Assembly: GCA_041397765.1 (NCBI GenBank)
Contig: JAWKWA010000025.1
Location: 1 to 64,000, forward strand
Direction of reading: 5' to 3'
DNA: 64,000 nucleotides
DNA from: JAWKWA01 sp041397765
Lineage (GTDB): Bacteria > Pseudomonadota > Alphaproteobacteria > Rhizobiales > Hyphomicrobiaceae
Shown piece by piece: positions 43,941-52,820 of the stretch. A program made the translations under genes and the position numbers. Position 1 is the stretch's first letter. Each line of letters starts with the position of its first letter. A model generated the notes under the pieces. That model made no database searches, was not told the DNA's origin, and saw only the letters and a list, made by a program, of their open reading frames with translations.

Positions 43941-44435
43941 ATGACACACGGTATCGCCTGGACGAGGCATCTCCGGCTCGCTGCCGTCCTCGTCGCCGCC
44001 GGTTTCCTGTCCGCCGACCGCGCCTCGGCCGAGGATCTGGTCGTCGAGTACGACCAGGCCAAGCTCGTCCGTCTCGCCGAGCCCGCCGACAGTGTCATCA
44101 TCGGCAATCCCTCGGTCGCCGACGTCACGCTGAAGAGCACGACGCTGATGGTCATCACCGGCAAGACCTTCGGCATCACCAATCTCATCGTGCTGAACGC
44201 CGAGGACCGCATCATCCTCAACGAGCGGCTCATGGTGCGCGCCGACGAGCAGCGCGTCGTCAGCCTCAATCGCGGCGGCGCCGTGCAGTCGTTCAACTGC
44301 ATCGGCAAGTGCGAGCCGATCATCAAGGTCGGCGACGAGCAGTCGTACTACCAGACCATTCTCCGGTCGGCCGAGCAGAAGCGGAAGATCTCCGAGGGCG
44401 AGGACGCCGGCAGCAGCGGCGACGTCGGCAACTGA
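43941..44435 (+). CDS. pilus assembly protein with secretin N-domain only
   Basis: A 164-aa exported protein. The signal peptide is LRLAAVLVAAGFLSADRASA; then comes the domain found at the N-terminus of CpaC secretins (YDQAKLVRLAEPADSVIIGNPSVADVTLKSTTLMVITGKTFGITNLIVLNAEDR), with no secretin pore domain. Two Cys (FNCIGKCEP) are near residue 120. Such truncated CpaC-like proteins often accompany tad loci and may cap or chaperone the secretin. It is divergent from flp. The ATG at 43941 directly precedes the signal peptide. Confidence 0.82.
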   Translation: MTHGIAWTRHLRLAAVLVAAGFLSADRASAEDLVVEYDQAKLVRLAEPADSVIIGNPSVADVTLKSTTLMVITGKTFGITNLIVLNAEDRIILNERLMVRADEQRVVSLNRGGAVQSFNCIGKCEPIIKVGDEQSYYQTILRSAEQKRKISEGEDAGSSGDVGN

Positions 44436-44475
44436 GGCGGCGCGCCCTCGCGCCACCCCTCGCAATTCCACAAGA

Positions 44476-44506
44476 GAGGCGCGGCCGGGGCATCCTGCCG
44501 CGCCTC
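44476..44506 (+). terminator. hairpin after the secretin-N gene
   Basis: A perfect 10-bp stem GAGGCGCGGC/GCCGCGCCTC with an 11-nt loop, 40 nt after the stop. No T run. Confidence 0.55.
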
Positions 44507-44674
44507 GTCGCGTCGGGACGCCCGGTCGGGCCGGCTCGTCCGTGCCGCCTGGTCCTCGCGCACCGGGTCTTGCGCGGGCCCGGCAAATCCGCAATGGGTT
44601 GAGGCTCACGGCCCACCCCTCGCCGCCTGCGCCCGTCGGCGTGCGCGGCCGAGCGCGATCTGCGGAACCCACCC

Positions 44675-45784
44675 ATGCCGCGACCTCCCTTCACCGAGCT
44701 CATCGCCAGCCTGCCCTCGACCGTGCCCTTCGTCGGGCCGGAGGCGCTGGCGCGCCGGCGCGGCCGCCCCTTCCGCGCGCGGATCGGCGCCAACGAGAGC
44801 GTGTTCGGGCCGAGCCCCAAGGCGATCGCGGCCATGCGGGAGGCGGCCGAGCATGTCTGGATGTATGGCGATCCGGAGGTGCACGACATCAAGGTGGCGA
44901 TCGCGGCGCATCATGGCGTCGGCCCTCAGAATGTCGCGGTCGGGGAAGGTGTCGATGGCCTGTTCGGCTATGCGGTCCGCCTGTTCATCGAGCCCGGCAT
45001 GACCGTCGCATCCTCGCTCGGCGCCTATCCGACCTTCAATTTCCATGTCGCGGGCTTCGGTGGCCGGCTCGTCACCACGCCCTATCGCGAGGACCGCGAG
45101 GACCCTGAGGCGCTCGTCGAGCTCGCCGCGCGCGAGAAGGCGCGCATCCTCTTCATCGCCAATCCCGACAATCCGATGGGGACCTGGTCGCCGGCCGAGC
45201 GTATCGGCGAGCTGATCGGCCGGGTGCCCGAGGGCACCATGCTGTTCCTCGACGAGGCCTATGGCGAGTTCGCGCCCGAGGGCACGCTGCCGCCGCTCGA
45301 GGTGGCCAATCCGCAGGTCATCCGCTTCCGCACCTTCTCCAAGGCCTATGGCATGGCGGGGCTGAGGGTCGGATACGCCCTCGGCGCGCCCGAGGTGATC
45401 CTGGCCTTCGACAAGATCCGCAACCATTTCGGCGTCGGTCGTATCGCGCAGGCCGGCGCGATCGCCGCTCTCGCCGATCAGGCCTATCTCGGCGAAGTCA
45501 TCGCCCAAGTGAAGGCGGGGCGCGAGCGGATCGCGGCGATCGCCGAGGAGAACGGCTTGAGAGCCATCCCGTCCGCCACCAATTTCGTCGCGGTCGATTG
45601 CGGGCGCGACGGCGCGTTCGCCTCGAAGGTGCTCGAGGGACTCCTGGCCCGCGACGTGTTCGTCAGGAAGCCGGCGATCGCGCCGCTCGACCGGACGATC
45701 CGCGTCAGCGTCGGCACAAGGGCCGATCTCGATCTCTTCGCCGAGATGTTGCCTCGGGCGCTCGCGGAGGCGCGCGGGCGCTGA
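44675..45784 (+). CDS. HisC-like class I/II PLP aminotransferase
   Basis: A 369-aa fold-type I aminotransferase. The family motifs are ANESVFGPSPKAI near the N-terminus, IANPDNPMGTW around 161-171 binding the cofactor, FLDEAYGEF around 191-199, and Lys223 in RTFSKAYGMAGLRVGYALG as the PLP Schiff-base lysine. It resembles histidinol-phosphate aminotransferase, but no other his genes are near, so it may be a paralogue acting on aromatic amino acids or another substrate. It is tail to tail with nadE, 23 bp apart. Confidence 0.85.
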   Translation: MPRPPFTELIASLPSTVPFVGPEALARRRGRPFRARIGANESVFGPSPKAIAAMREAAEHVWMYGDPEVHDIKVAIAAHHGVGPQNVAVGEGVDGLFGYAVRLFIEPGMTVASSLGAYPTFNFHVAGFGGRLVTTPYREDREDPEALVELAAREKARILFIANPDNPMGTWSPAERIGELIGRVPEGTMLFLDEAYGEFAPEGTLPPLEVANPQVIRFRTFSKAYGMAGLRVGYALGAPEVILAFDKIRNHFGVGRIAQAGAIAALADQAYLGEVIAQVKAGRERIAAIAEENGLRAIPSATNFVAVDCGRDGAFASKVLEGLLARDVFVRKPAIAPLDRTIRVSVGTRADLDLFAEMLPRALAEARGR

Positions 45785-45807
45785 GGCGGCGGAGCCGGGG
45801 GAGGTCT

Positions 45808-47475
45808 TCAGAGCTTCTCGGTGAAACGATTGGTGATCGGATAGCGGCGGTCGCGGCCGAAATTGCGTTCGGTGATCTTGACGCCAGGTGCCGCCTGGCG
45901 GCGCTTGTACTCGGCGATCCCGAGCAGGCGCCCGACCCGGGCGACGGTCTCGCGGGCATGGCCGCGGGCAACGATGTCGGCGAGCGGCATTTCATGCTCG
46001 ACGAGGCATTCGAGAATGTCGTCGAGGACGTCGTAGGGCGGCAGCGAATCCTGATCGGTCTGGTTGGGCTTCAATTCGGCGGTCGGCGCCTTGGTCAGTA
46101 TGCGCTCGGGGATGACGGGGCCGGCGGGACCCATGGCGGTGTCCGGCCGGGCGGCATTGCGCCAGCGGGCGATCCGGTAGACCTCGGTCTTGTAGAGATC
46201 CTTGATCGGATTGAAGCCGCCGTTCATGTCGCCGTAGAGCGTCGCATACCCAACCGACATCTCCGACTTGTTGCCGGTCGTCAGCACCATGGAGCCGAGC
46301 TTGTTGGAGACCGCCATCAGGATCGAGCCGCGGCTGCGCGACTGCAGGTTCTCCTCGGTGATGTCGGCGGGACGGCCGGCGAGGATGGGATCGAGCGCCT
46401 TCAGGAAGCCTTCGACCGGCTCGGCGATCGGCAGGATGTCGTAGCGGCAGCCGAGCGCCTCGGCGCAGCCAGCGGCATCCGACAGGCTTTCGTTGCTGGT
46501 GTAGCGGTAGGGCAGCATGATGCCGTGCACGCGCGCGGGGCCGAGGGCGTCGACCGCGAGGGCGGCGACGAGCGCGGAATCGATGCCGCCCGAAAGGCCG
46601 AGCACGACGCCGGGAAAGCGGTTCTTGTCGACATAGTCCCTGAGGCCGAGCATGCAGGCCTCGTAGATCTCCGCCTCGCCTTCGGGCAGAAGGGCGCGCG
46701 GCCCCTCGGCGCAGGCCCAGCCTTCGGCGCCGCGCCGCCAGTCGGTGACGACGAGGTCGTCGCGGAAGGCGGGAAGCTGGACGGCGAGCGAGCGGTCGGC
46801 GTTCAGCACGAAGGAGGCGCCGTCGAAGACGAGCTCGTCCTGGCCGCCGACCTGGTTCACATAGGCGAGCGGCAGGCCGCTTTCGGTCACACGGGAGACC
46901 GCGATCATCATGCGCGTGTCGTGCTTGGCCCTGGAATAGGGCGAGCCGTTCGGCACGATCAGCAACTCGGCGCCGGTCTCGGCGAGGCATTCGACGACAT
47001 CCTCGCGCCAGATGTCCTCGCAGATGGGAACGCCGAGCCGGACGCCACGAAAGGCGACGGGACCGGGCATGGGGCCGGCCGCGAAGACGCGCTTCTCGTC
47101 GAAGACGCCGTAGTTCGGCAGGTCGTTCTTGAAGCGCAGGCCCGTGATCTTGCCGCCGTCGAGGAGCGCGACGGCGTTGTAGGCGAGGCCCGCCTCCTCC
47201 CAGACGGTGCCGATGAGGACGGCGGGGCCGCCGTCGGCGGTCTCGGCCGCAAGGCCTTCGACGGCGGCGCGGCAGGCGGCGCGGAAGGCCGGCTTCAGCA
47301 CGAGGTCCTCGGGCGGATAGCCACAGATGAAGAGCTCGGTCAGCACGAGGAGGTCGGCTCCGGCCGCCGCCGCCCGGCCACGCAGCTCGCGGGCGAGCGC
47401 GGCATTGCCGGCGAGATCGCCGACGATGGGGTTGGCCTGGGCAAGCGCGATGCGGAGGGTGTCGGGCGCGGTCAT
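45808..47475 (-). CDS. nadE: glutamine-dependent NAD+ synthetase
   Basis: A 555-aa two-domain enzyme. The N-terminal nitrilase-type glutaminase carries the triad Glu47 (TELFICGYPPEDL), Lys116 (FKNDLPNYGVFDEKR) and Cys152 (VPICEDIW); the C-terminal NAD synthase domain carries the pyrophosphatase motif LGLSGGIDSALVAALAVDALG and a TTGNKSEMSVGY segment. It makes NAD+ from deamido-NAD+ using glutamine as the ammonia source. The length is normal for the bacterial two-domain type. Confidence 0.95.
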   Translation of the reverse strand: MTAPDTLRIALAQANPIVGDLAGNAALARELRGRAAAAGADLLVLTELFICGYPPEDLVLKPAFRAACRAAVEGLAAETADGGPAVLIGTVWEEAGLAYNAVALLDGGKITGLRFKNDLPNYGVFDEKRVFAAGPMPGPVAFRGVRLGVPICEDIWREDVVECLAETGAELLIVPNGSPYSRAKHDTRMMIAVSRVTESGLPLAYVNQVGGQDELVFDGASFVLNADRSLAVQLPAFRDDLVVTDWRRGAEGWACAEGPRALLPEGEAEIYEACMLGLRDYVDKNRFPGVVLGLSGGIDSALVAALAVDALGPARVHGIMLPYRYTSNESLSDAAGCAEALGCRYDILPIAEPVEGFLKALDPILAGRPADITEENLQSRSRGSILMAVSNKLGSMVLTTGNKSEMSVGYATLYGDMNGGFNPIKDLYKTEVYRIARWRNAARPDTAMGPAGPVIPERILTKAPTAELKPNQTDQDSLPPYDVLDDILECLVEHEMPLADIVARGHARETVARVGRLLGIAEYKRRQAAPGVKITERNFGRDRRYPITNRFTEKL

Positions 47476-47589
47476 GGCGCCGAGACTAAGCAGGTTCTGC
47501 GAGGCTCGCCAAGGGCGCGGGCGAACGGACTGACAGGCGCCCGGCGGGAGCTGGTCGTTGAAGGCGCAGCCAGCCGGCCGTCGCCCGGC

Positions 47590-48411
47590 TCAGGCGCGAT
47601 AGACGACAGGGAAGTCGGGTCCATCGAGGGGTTCGCCGGTGCGCAGCGTCAGGTGCTCGAGCGGCGGCGAGCCCTTGCCCTTGCGGTCGACGAAGACCGC
47701 ATCGTCGCCGACGAAGCGGGCCGAGAAGACGCGGCGGCGGCTCGCCTGGCCGGTGTTGGCGGGGGCGCCGTGTACGGTGCGGAAGTTGAAGGCGACCGCA
47801 TCGCCGGGCTGCATCGCCCAGCCGAGGATGCCGTAGCGGTCGCGCTCGGCCTCGATGTCGGGCAGCTCCTTTGCGGTGTCGCCGGCATAGAGATCGGAGC
47901 CGTCGAAACGCTTCGGGCGATGATCGACGCCCCAGCGATGGGAGCCGGGCACGCATTCGAGCGTCGTCTCGCGGGGGACCGGGTCGAGCGGGATCCAGAA
48001 GCTGACGCTCTGGCGGCCATCGTGACAGTAGTAGGGCTGGTCCTGGTGCCAGGGGGTGACGATCGAGGTGCCGGGCTCCTTGACGAGCACATGGTCGTGG
48101 AAGAAGCGTCCGGTGGCCGAGCCCATGAGGCGGGCGGCGATGGCGCCGGCCGGCGAGCGCATCACGAAGTCGTGGAATTCGGGGATGCGCTGCCAGTTGC
48201 AGAGGTCCTGGAAGAAGCGGGCGGTGCCGTCCTTGGGAGTATAGGAGCGCTCGTAGCGGCTCGGCGAGCGCATCAATGCCTCGATGCCGGCGCGCAGCGG
48301 CTCGACCCAGTCGGTGAAGACGCCCTTCAGCAGGATGACGCCGTTCTCGGCGAAGCGCCGGGTGTCGGCATCGGAGGGTAGCTCGGCGGTCGCGGGGGTG
48401 GGCTCGGCCAT
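47590..48411 (-). CDS. phytanoyl-CoA dioxygenase (PhyH) family protein
   Basis: A 273-aa Fe(II)/2-oxoglutarate-dependent oxygenase. The facial triad is partly visible as His-x-Asp in TPWHQDQPYYC and the distal His in NFRTVHGAPANTG; an Arg (SRRRVFSARF) follows to bind 2-oxoglutarate. RFFHDHVLVKEPG precedes the triad. Members hydroxylate diverse small molecules, so the substrate is unknown. It is divergent from a HutC-type GntR gene, and a palindromic operator sits 32 bp upstream of its ATG, so it is probably the regulator's target. Confidence 0.88.
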   Translation of the reverse strand: MAEPTPATAELPSDADTRRFAENGVILLKGVFTDWVEPLRAGIEALMRSPSRYERSYTPKDGTARFFQDLCNWQRIPEFHDFVMRSPAGAIAARLMGSATGRFFHDHVLVKEPGTSIVTPWHQDQPYYCHDGRQSVSFWIPLDPVPRETTLECVPGSHRWGVDHRPKRFDGSDLYAGDTAKELPDIEAERDRYGILGWAMQPGDAVAFNFRTVHGAPANTGQASRRRVFSARFVGDDAVFVDRKGKGSPPLEHLTLRTGEPLDGPDFPVVYRA

Positions 48412-48442
48412 GGGTAATCTCCCTGTAGGGCTCGGACGCTAA

Positions 48443-48466
48443 CTTGTCTAGACATGTCTAGTCAAG
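48443..48466. promoter_or_regulatory. palindromic HutC/GntR-type operator
   Basis: A 24-bp near-perfect palindrome (arms CTTGTCTAGACA and TGTCTAGTCAAG) with one mismatched pair. It contains GTCTAGAC, which fits the GT-N-TA-N-AC core bound by HutC-subfamily regulators. It lies between the divergent phyH and gntR genes. Confidence 0.8.
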
Positions 48467-48485
48467 TGGGGCATGGGGGAAGGCA

Positions 48486-48557
48486 TTGGGCCGTCGGCAG
48501 GGGACAGTGGGTCGTAGGCAGTGGGCAGTGGGCGGGGCACTGGCAGTGGCAGTGGCC
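48486..48557. repeat. short GGCAGTGG-type direct repeats
   Basis: Degenerate repeats of GGCAGTGG/GGGCAGTG (at least five, 6-20 bp apart) fill the stretch between the operator and the regulator gene. They may reflect replication slippage. Confidence 0.6.
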
Positions 48558-48646
48558 AAATGGGGGCATGGGGAACTGGACGAGGGATGGCGGGCCGGGA
48601 GATGCGGTGGCATCGGCCGGGGCTTGAGGGCGGATGAGGTGAGGAC

Positions 48647-49378
48647 GTGACCGGGCCGCACTATCTGAGGGTGAAGAGCCATGTCGGTGCGGCGATCGCA
48701 GGGGGCGAGCTGAGGCCGGGCGACCGGTTGCCCTCGGAGGCCGAGCTGGTCGAGCGCTTCGCGGTCTCGCGCATGACGGTCAGCCGCGCGCTCAACGAAC
48801 TCGCCCGCGAGGGGCTGGTCGAGCGCGTGCAGGGCGTCGGTTCGTTCGTCGCGGTCCGGCGCAGCGAGACGGCGATGCTCGAGGTACGCGACATCGCCGA
48901 GGAGGTGGCGCGGCGCGGCGGGACATATGGCTGCCGGGTGCTGGTGCTGTCGAAAGGGATCTCGGGGACGGTCGGCCGTCTCATGGGGCTCGGCGCCGAG
49001 GCGGTGCACTACCACTCCGTGATCGTCCATCTCGCCGACGGCGTGCCACTGCAGATCGAGACGCGCTTCGTCAATCCGGACTTCGCGCCCGACTATCTCG
49101 CCCAGGATTTCTCGACGGCCACGCCCTATGCCTATCTGATGTCGCTCGGACCGCTGCAGGCAGCCGAGCATGCCATCGAGGCGCGGCGCGTCACGGTCGA
49201 GGAGGCGCGGCGCCTCGAGATCGAAGACGACGAGCCGGCGATCGTGCTGAAGCGGCGGACCTGGTCGCGCAACAAAGTGGCGTCGGTCGCCACCCTGGTC
49301 GCGCCGGCCGGTCGGCAACGCTTCATCGGGAGCTTCGGCACGCCGCCGGATGGTGCGGCCCGTCTGCCGTCGCTGTGA
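48647..49378 (+). CDS. GntR family transcriptional regulator, HutC/UTRA subgroup
   Basis: A 243-aa regulator. The winged helix is YLRVKSHVGAAIAGGELRPGDRLPSEAELVERFAVSRMTVSRALNELAREGLVERVQGVGSFVA, followed by the UTRA ligand domain (VHYHSVIVHLADGVPLQIETRFVNPDFAPDY, RRLEIEDDEPAIVLKRRTWS). It resembles the histidine-utilisation repressor HutC, but no hut genes are in the window. With the palindrome 181 bp upstream and the divergent oxygenase gene, local control of the dioxygenase is the likely job. Confidence 0.9.
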   Translation: MTGPHYLRVKSHVGAAIAGGELRPGDRLPSEAELVERFAVSRMTVSRALNELAREGLVERVQGVGSFVAVRRSETAMLEVRDIAEEVARRGGTYGCRVLVLSKGISGTVGRLMGLGAEAVHYHSVIVHLADGVPLQIETRFVNPDFAPDYLAQDFSTATPYAYLMSLGPLQAAEHAIEARRVTVEEARRLEIEDDEPAIVLKRRTWSRNKVASVATLVAPAGRQRFIGSFGTPPDGAARLPSL

Positions 49379-49423
49379 CCGGTCACCATCCGAGGGGAAC
49401 CTGGCCAACCAATTCCGCCCGCG

Positions 49424-50419
49424 TCAGACCTCGGTCGGATCCTCGGTGTAGCGGCGCGGCAGGGCGACGATCTTCTGCACATCCTCGAGGCTGGCGACGT
49501 CGTGGACCATGCCGTCGCGGATCACGTAGAGCCATTTGAGGCTCTCGGTCTCCTCGAGGTCGCGCGGCGTGGTGGCGTGGAGGCGGTTCCAGAAGCGGCG
49601 CATGTCGCGGAAGCTCTTGAAGCGCCCGGTCTCGTCGAGGTCGAGCGAGTGCACGAGCCCATCGGAGAATAGGCACTCCTTCAAGAGATCGGGCTTCAGC
49701 AGGTGGCGCGTGCGCAGGGGATCGGCGGACAGCGCCATGCGCGCTTCCTGGCCGGCGGCGCCATTCTTCAGATTGGCCTTCACCAGCTTGTAGATGGCGT
49801 TGAAATAGCCGTACTGGACGAGCCCCGAGCAGATGAACTCGTTGGCATTGGCGCCGCGCCGGACGCGGGCGAAGCCGGGGGTCCAGCGGCGGCGCCCGCT
49901 CTCGGCCTTGTCGGAGGCGCGGAAGGGGCGAAGCTCGCGGTAGATGGTCGAGCGGATCAGCGCGCGCACCATGGTGACGACGCGCCAGTAGTCGTACTCG
50001 TCCTTGATGTGATCGAGCAGGTGGCCGCGCACGAAGCGCTGCACGTCGTCGCCGAACCAGTCGCGGTCGAAGCGCTTGATGCCGATGACGTAGTGGGGAT
50101 CGACGGCGTAGTCGCGCAGATTGGTGAGATCGACGCCCGAGGTGCCGGCCTCGATGATGAAGGTGTTGTTGAAGCCGTCATTGTGATCGCGAGTATGGAA
50201 GACGAGAGCGGCGTGGGAGAAAATGCTCTTCGTCGACCAGCGGATCGCCCAGGAGAACGGGCTGCCGGTGTGGCGGGACAAGACGATGTCGGCCCGCTTC
50301 ATATAGTCGCCGGCCAGGAAACGATTGACCGACATCGGGAATGTGGGGGCACCGGCGAACTCGTCGGGGCCCTTGCCGCCGGGCTCGGCACTCTTGCCGA
50401 CCAGATTGACCGCTTCCAT
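49424..50419 (-). CDS. YiiX/NlpC-P60-like (permuted papain-fold) cysteine hydrolase
   Basis: A 331-aa protein. RADIVLSRHTGSPFSWAIRWSTKSIFSHAALVF (a buried His after Ser) and FIIEAGTSGVDLTNLRDYA are the N-terminal part of a circularly permuted NlpC/P60 fold; the Cys is in NANEFICSGLVQYGYFNA. There is no signal peptide. Relatives hydrolyse amide or ester bonds in peptidoglycan or lipids, but the substrate is unknown. It starts 13 bp after GGAGG. A Met/Lys-rich C-terminal part beyond residue 230 has no recognisable domain. Confidence 0.75.
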   Translation of the reverse strand: MEAVNLVGKSAEPGGKGPDEFAGAPTFPMSVNRFLAGDYMKRADIVLSRHTGSPFSWAIRWSTKSIFSHAALVFHTRDHNDGFNNTFIIEAGTSGVDLTNLRDYAVDPHYVIGIKRFDRDWFGDDVQRFVRGHLLDHIKDEYDYWRVVTMVRALIRSTIYRELRPFRASDKAESGRRRWTPGFARVRRGANANEFICSGLVQYGYFNAIYKLVKANLKNGAAGQEARMALSADPLRTRHLLKPDLLKECLFSDGLVHSLDLDETGRFKSFRDMRRFWNRLHATTPRDLEETESLKWLYVIRDGMVHDVASLEDVQKIVALPRRYTEDPTEV

Positions 50420-50674
50420 CAGACACCTCCGGAGCCGTTGTGGCCGGCCCCCGCTGAGGTGACCGGGCGCGAGGCAGGGGCGCCGCGCGCCCTGCCGTCC
50501 CCCTCCGCTCGACAGGCTCGCCGGCAATTCCGCCGGCAGCATGTCGCGGGCCGCGGAAAATCGCGCAGCCCGCTCCCGCCCTCCCGAAGAACGAGGGGCG
50601 TACCTCCCTCAGGCCGGCTGCCCCCGGACTGGCCGCGCCCCCGGACTGGCCGCCCTCTCAGTGCGGCGGCGTGC

Positions 50675-52066
50675 TCAGGCCGCGCCGGTCAGCTGCTCGA
50701 GCGGCTGCGAGCCGTTCGTGCGGTCGGCGCGCAGCCGCTCGGCGACGTTGAAGGCGATCTCCAGCGCCTGGTCGACGTTGAGGCGGGGATCGCAGAAGGT
50801 ATGATAGCGATCCTCGAGGTCCGTCTCGGTGATCGACTGGGCGCCGCCGATGCACTCGGTGACGTTCTTGCCGGTCATCTCGAGATGGATGCCGCCTGGA
50901 TGGGTGCCGAGCCCGCGGTGGATGTCGAAGAACTGCTCGACCTCCTTCCTGACGCGCTCGAAGGGCCGGGTCTTGTAGCCGGTCGCCGCCGTGATGGTGT
51001 TGCCATGCATGGGGTCGCAGGACCACACGACGCTGCGGCCTTCCTTCTCGACCGCCTTGACGAGCGCCGGCAGGTGCTTCTCGACCTTGTCGACGCCATA
51101 ACGGCAGATCAGCGTCAGCCGGCCGGCCTCGTTGTCCGGGTTGAGGATGTCGATGAGGCGCAACAGTCCGTCGGCCTCGAGCGAGGGGCCGCATTTGAGG
51201 CCGAGCGGATTGCGGATGCCGCGGCAGAACTCGACATGGGCATGGTCGGGCTGGCGGGTGCGGTCGCCGATCCAGAGCATGTGGCCGGACAGGCCGTACC
51301 ACTCGCCCGATGTGGAATCGACGCGGGTCAGCGCCTCCTCGTAGCCGAGCAGCAGCGCCTCGTGGCTGGTGAAGAAATTGGTGGTGCGGAGCTGGTGGGC
51401 GGTCTGGGCGGTGATGCCGCAGGCGCGCATGAAGGCGAGCGTCTCGGAGATGCGCTCGGCAAGCTCCTGGTACTGCTTGCCGGCCGGACTGTCCTTGGCA
51501 TAGTCGAGATACCAGCGATGGACGTTCTCGAGGCTCGCATAGCCGCCTTGCGCGAAGGCGCGCAACAGGTTCAGCGTCGCCGCCGACTGGCGATAGGCCT
51601 CGACCTGGCGGCGGGGATCGGGGACGCGCGCCTCGGCGGTGAACTCCGGGCCGTTGATGATGTCGCCGCGATAGCTCGGCAGCGTCACGTCGCCCTTCTT
51701 CTCGACGTCGGACGAGCGCGGCTTGGCGAACTGGCCGGCGATGCGCCCGACCTTCACGACCGGGAAGGAGCCGGCGAAAGTCAAGACCACCGCCATCTGC
51801 AGGAAGACGCGGAAGAAGTCGCGGATGTTGTCGGCGCCGTGCTCGGCGAAGCTCTCGGCGCAGTCGCCGCCCTGGAGCAGAAAGGCGCGGCCATGGGCGA
51901 CCTCGGCGAGCTCGGCCTTGAGCTCGCGCGCCTCGCCGGCGAAGAACAGCGGCGGAAAGGTCTTGATCTGAGCCTCGACCGCGGCGAGCGCCTTCTCGTC
52001 CTGATAGGCCGGCACCTGGACGATCGGCTTCTTGCGCCAGCTCGAGGGGGACCAGGATGCGGCCAT
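50675..52066 (-). CDS. class II DAHP synthase
   Basis: A 463-aa 3-deoxy-7-phosphoheptulonate synthase of the plant/AroA-II type. Signatures are LLQGGDCAESFAEH with the Mn-binding Cys, VGRIAGQFAKPRS, GLSGHMLWIGDRTRQ, NPLGLKCGP, WSCDPMHGNT and GIHLEMTGKNVTECIGGA. It condenses PEP and erythrose-4-phosphate, the first step of the shikimate pathway. The ATG at 52066 starts at the family N-terminus. It stands alone. Confidence 0.95.
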   Translation of the reverse strand: MAASWSPSSWRKKPIVQVPAYQDEKALAAVEAQIKTFPPLFFAGEARELKAELAEVAHGRAFLLQGGDCAESFAEHGADNIRDFFRVFLQMAVVLTFAGSFPVVKVGRIAGQFAKPRSSDVEKKGDVTLPSYRGDIINGPEFTAEARVPDPRRQVEAYRQSAATLNLLRAFAQGGYASLENVHRWYLDYAKDSPAGKQYQELAERISETLAFMRACGITAQTAHQLRTTNFFTSHEALLLGYEEALTRVDSTSGEWYGLSGHMLWIGDRTRQPDHAHVEFCRGIRNPLGLKCGPSLEADGLLRLIDILNPDNEAGRLTLICRYGVDKVEKHLPALVKAVEKEGRSVVWSCDPMHGNTITAATGYKTRPFERVRKEVEQFFDIHRGLGTHPGGIHLEMTGKNVTECIGGAQSITETDLEDRYHTFCDPRLNVDQALEIAFNVAERLRADRTNGSQPLEQLTGAA

Positions 52067-52429
52067 CTGAGGGAACTCCACGATAGAGAAAGCGACAGAG
52101 AATGCGACGGCGGAGCCGGGCGCAATCCCGCCCCCGCCCTTGGACGATGCCTCGAAATGCTTCGCCGAGACGAGACCTATAGAGCATCGCCCGTCGAAAG
52201 GCCAAGCGCGAAGGCGTATCGGGTCGGGAGGCACCCTCTCACCCGGCGAGGGCAGTGCGGCAATCCGTGCACATATCCCGCCCCGAGTTTCACGAGGGTG
52301 TTGCGAAAGGACGCTTACCTGCCGCCGGTCGCCGCAATCCGGTGTCGCCATGGGACCGACGCCGGCTGGCGCTGGAGCCCTCCCCGACCCGCGTCGCCGC
52401 CAGCCGTGTTTCGGGAAAGGAGTGCACCG
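52067..52429. other. intergenic region with the left 36-bp repeat
   Basis: About 360 bp upstream of the DAHP synthase gene. I see no clear gene or terminator. Positions 52371-52406 hold copy 1 of a 36-bp direct repeat, and GGGAAAGGAG at 52412-52421 serves the next ATG. Confidence 0.5.
52371..52406. repeat. 36-bp direct repeat, left copy
   Basis: Identical to 53606-53641 except for one base (C here, A there at the twelfth position), 1235 bp apart. The right copy is the 3' end of the enolase-superfamily gene; the single mismatch creates that gene's stop codon. Confidence 0.9.
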
Positions 52430-52660
52430 ATGTCGCTTCGCAAGATGCTGCTTGCCGCAACCGCGATTGCCATTCTTCCGTCGTTCGCCGCCCATGGCGG
52501 CGAAATCTCGTTCTCGCCCGTGCCGTTCGCGGCCGACGACGCCGCCAGGCTCGCGGTTATCGCCTCGAGCACCGTAACGATCGACGGCAAAGAGGTCGCG
52601 ATCGGCTATCACGAGCTCAAGAACCTGAAGCTTGTTCGTGGTTTTGAATCGAACCACTAG
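52430..52660 (+). CDS. truncated exported protein, weak resemblance to PhoX/DUF839 N-terminus
   Basis: A 76-aa product with a Sec signal peptide (MLLAATAIAILPSFAAHG). The mature part starts ISFSPVPFAADDAARLAVIASSTVTIDGKEVAIGYHEL, which loosely resembles the first residues of secreted alkaline phosphatases of the PhoX type. The last codons are contributed by the 111-bp inverted-repeat element, so the gene is probably a 5' fragment cut off by that element. A ribosome-binding site (AAAGGAG) is present and the fragment may still be expressed. The PhoX resemblance is from memory and weak. Confidence 0.45.
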   Translation: MSLRKMLLAATAIAILPSFAAHGGEISFSPVPFAADDAARLAVIASSTVTIDGKEVAIGYHELKNLKLVRGFESNH

Positions 52661-52738
52661 GTTCAATTACGACATTTGCATCCCGCTTCAGAACCCGTGA
52701 GAGCAAATGTCGGAATGATGAGAACCACCAGCAAGCTT
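52628..52738. repeat. 111-bp inverted-repeat (MITE-like) element, repeat family copy 2
   Basis: Both ends are AAGCTTG/CAAGCTT. The arms match as AAGCTTG.T.GTGGTT ... CGACATTTGC against GCAAATGTCG ... AACCACCAGCAAGCTT. The left arm carries an extra ~16-18 nt, which includes its own GAATCGAACCACTAGGTTC palindrome. The left arm's CTAG...CGACATTTGCATCCCG section is the block also found at 5872-5909. No target-site duplication is obvious. Confidence 0.7.
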
Positions 52739-52820
52739 ATGTTTCTAGTTGAGCTTTTGAGTTTGAAACTTGAGAGCGCACTTCGCAGCAACCGGGACAC
52801 GAAGTGTCAAATTCGCTCCG

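Noticed and set aside
44675..45784. True HisC of histidine biosynthesis
   Set aside because: The fold fits, but there are no other his genes and a paralogous role is as likely.
48647..49378. Histidine-utilisation regulator
   Set aside because: The protein is HutC-like, but no hut genes are present and the operator lies before an oxygenase gene.
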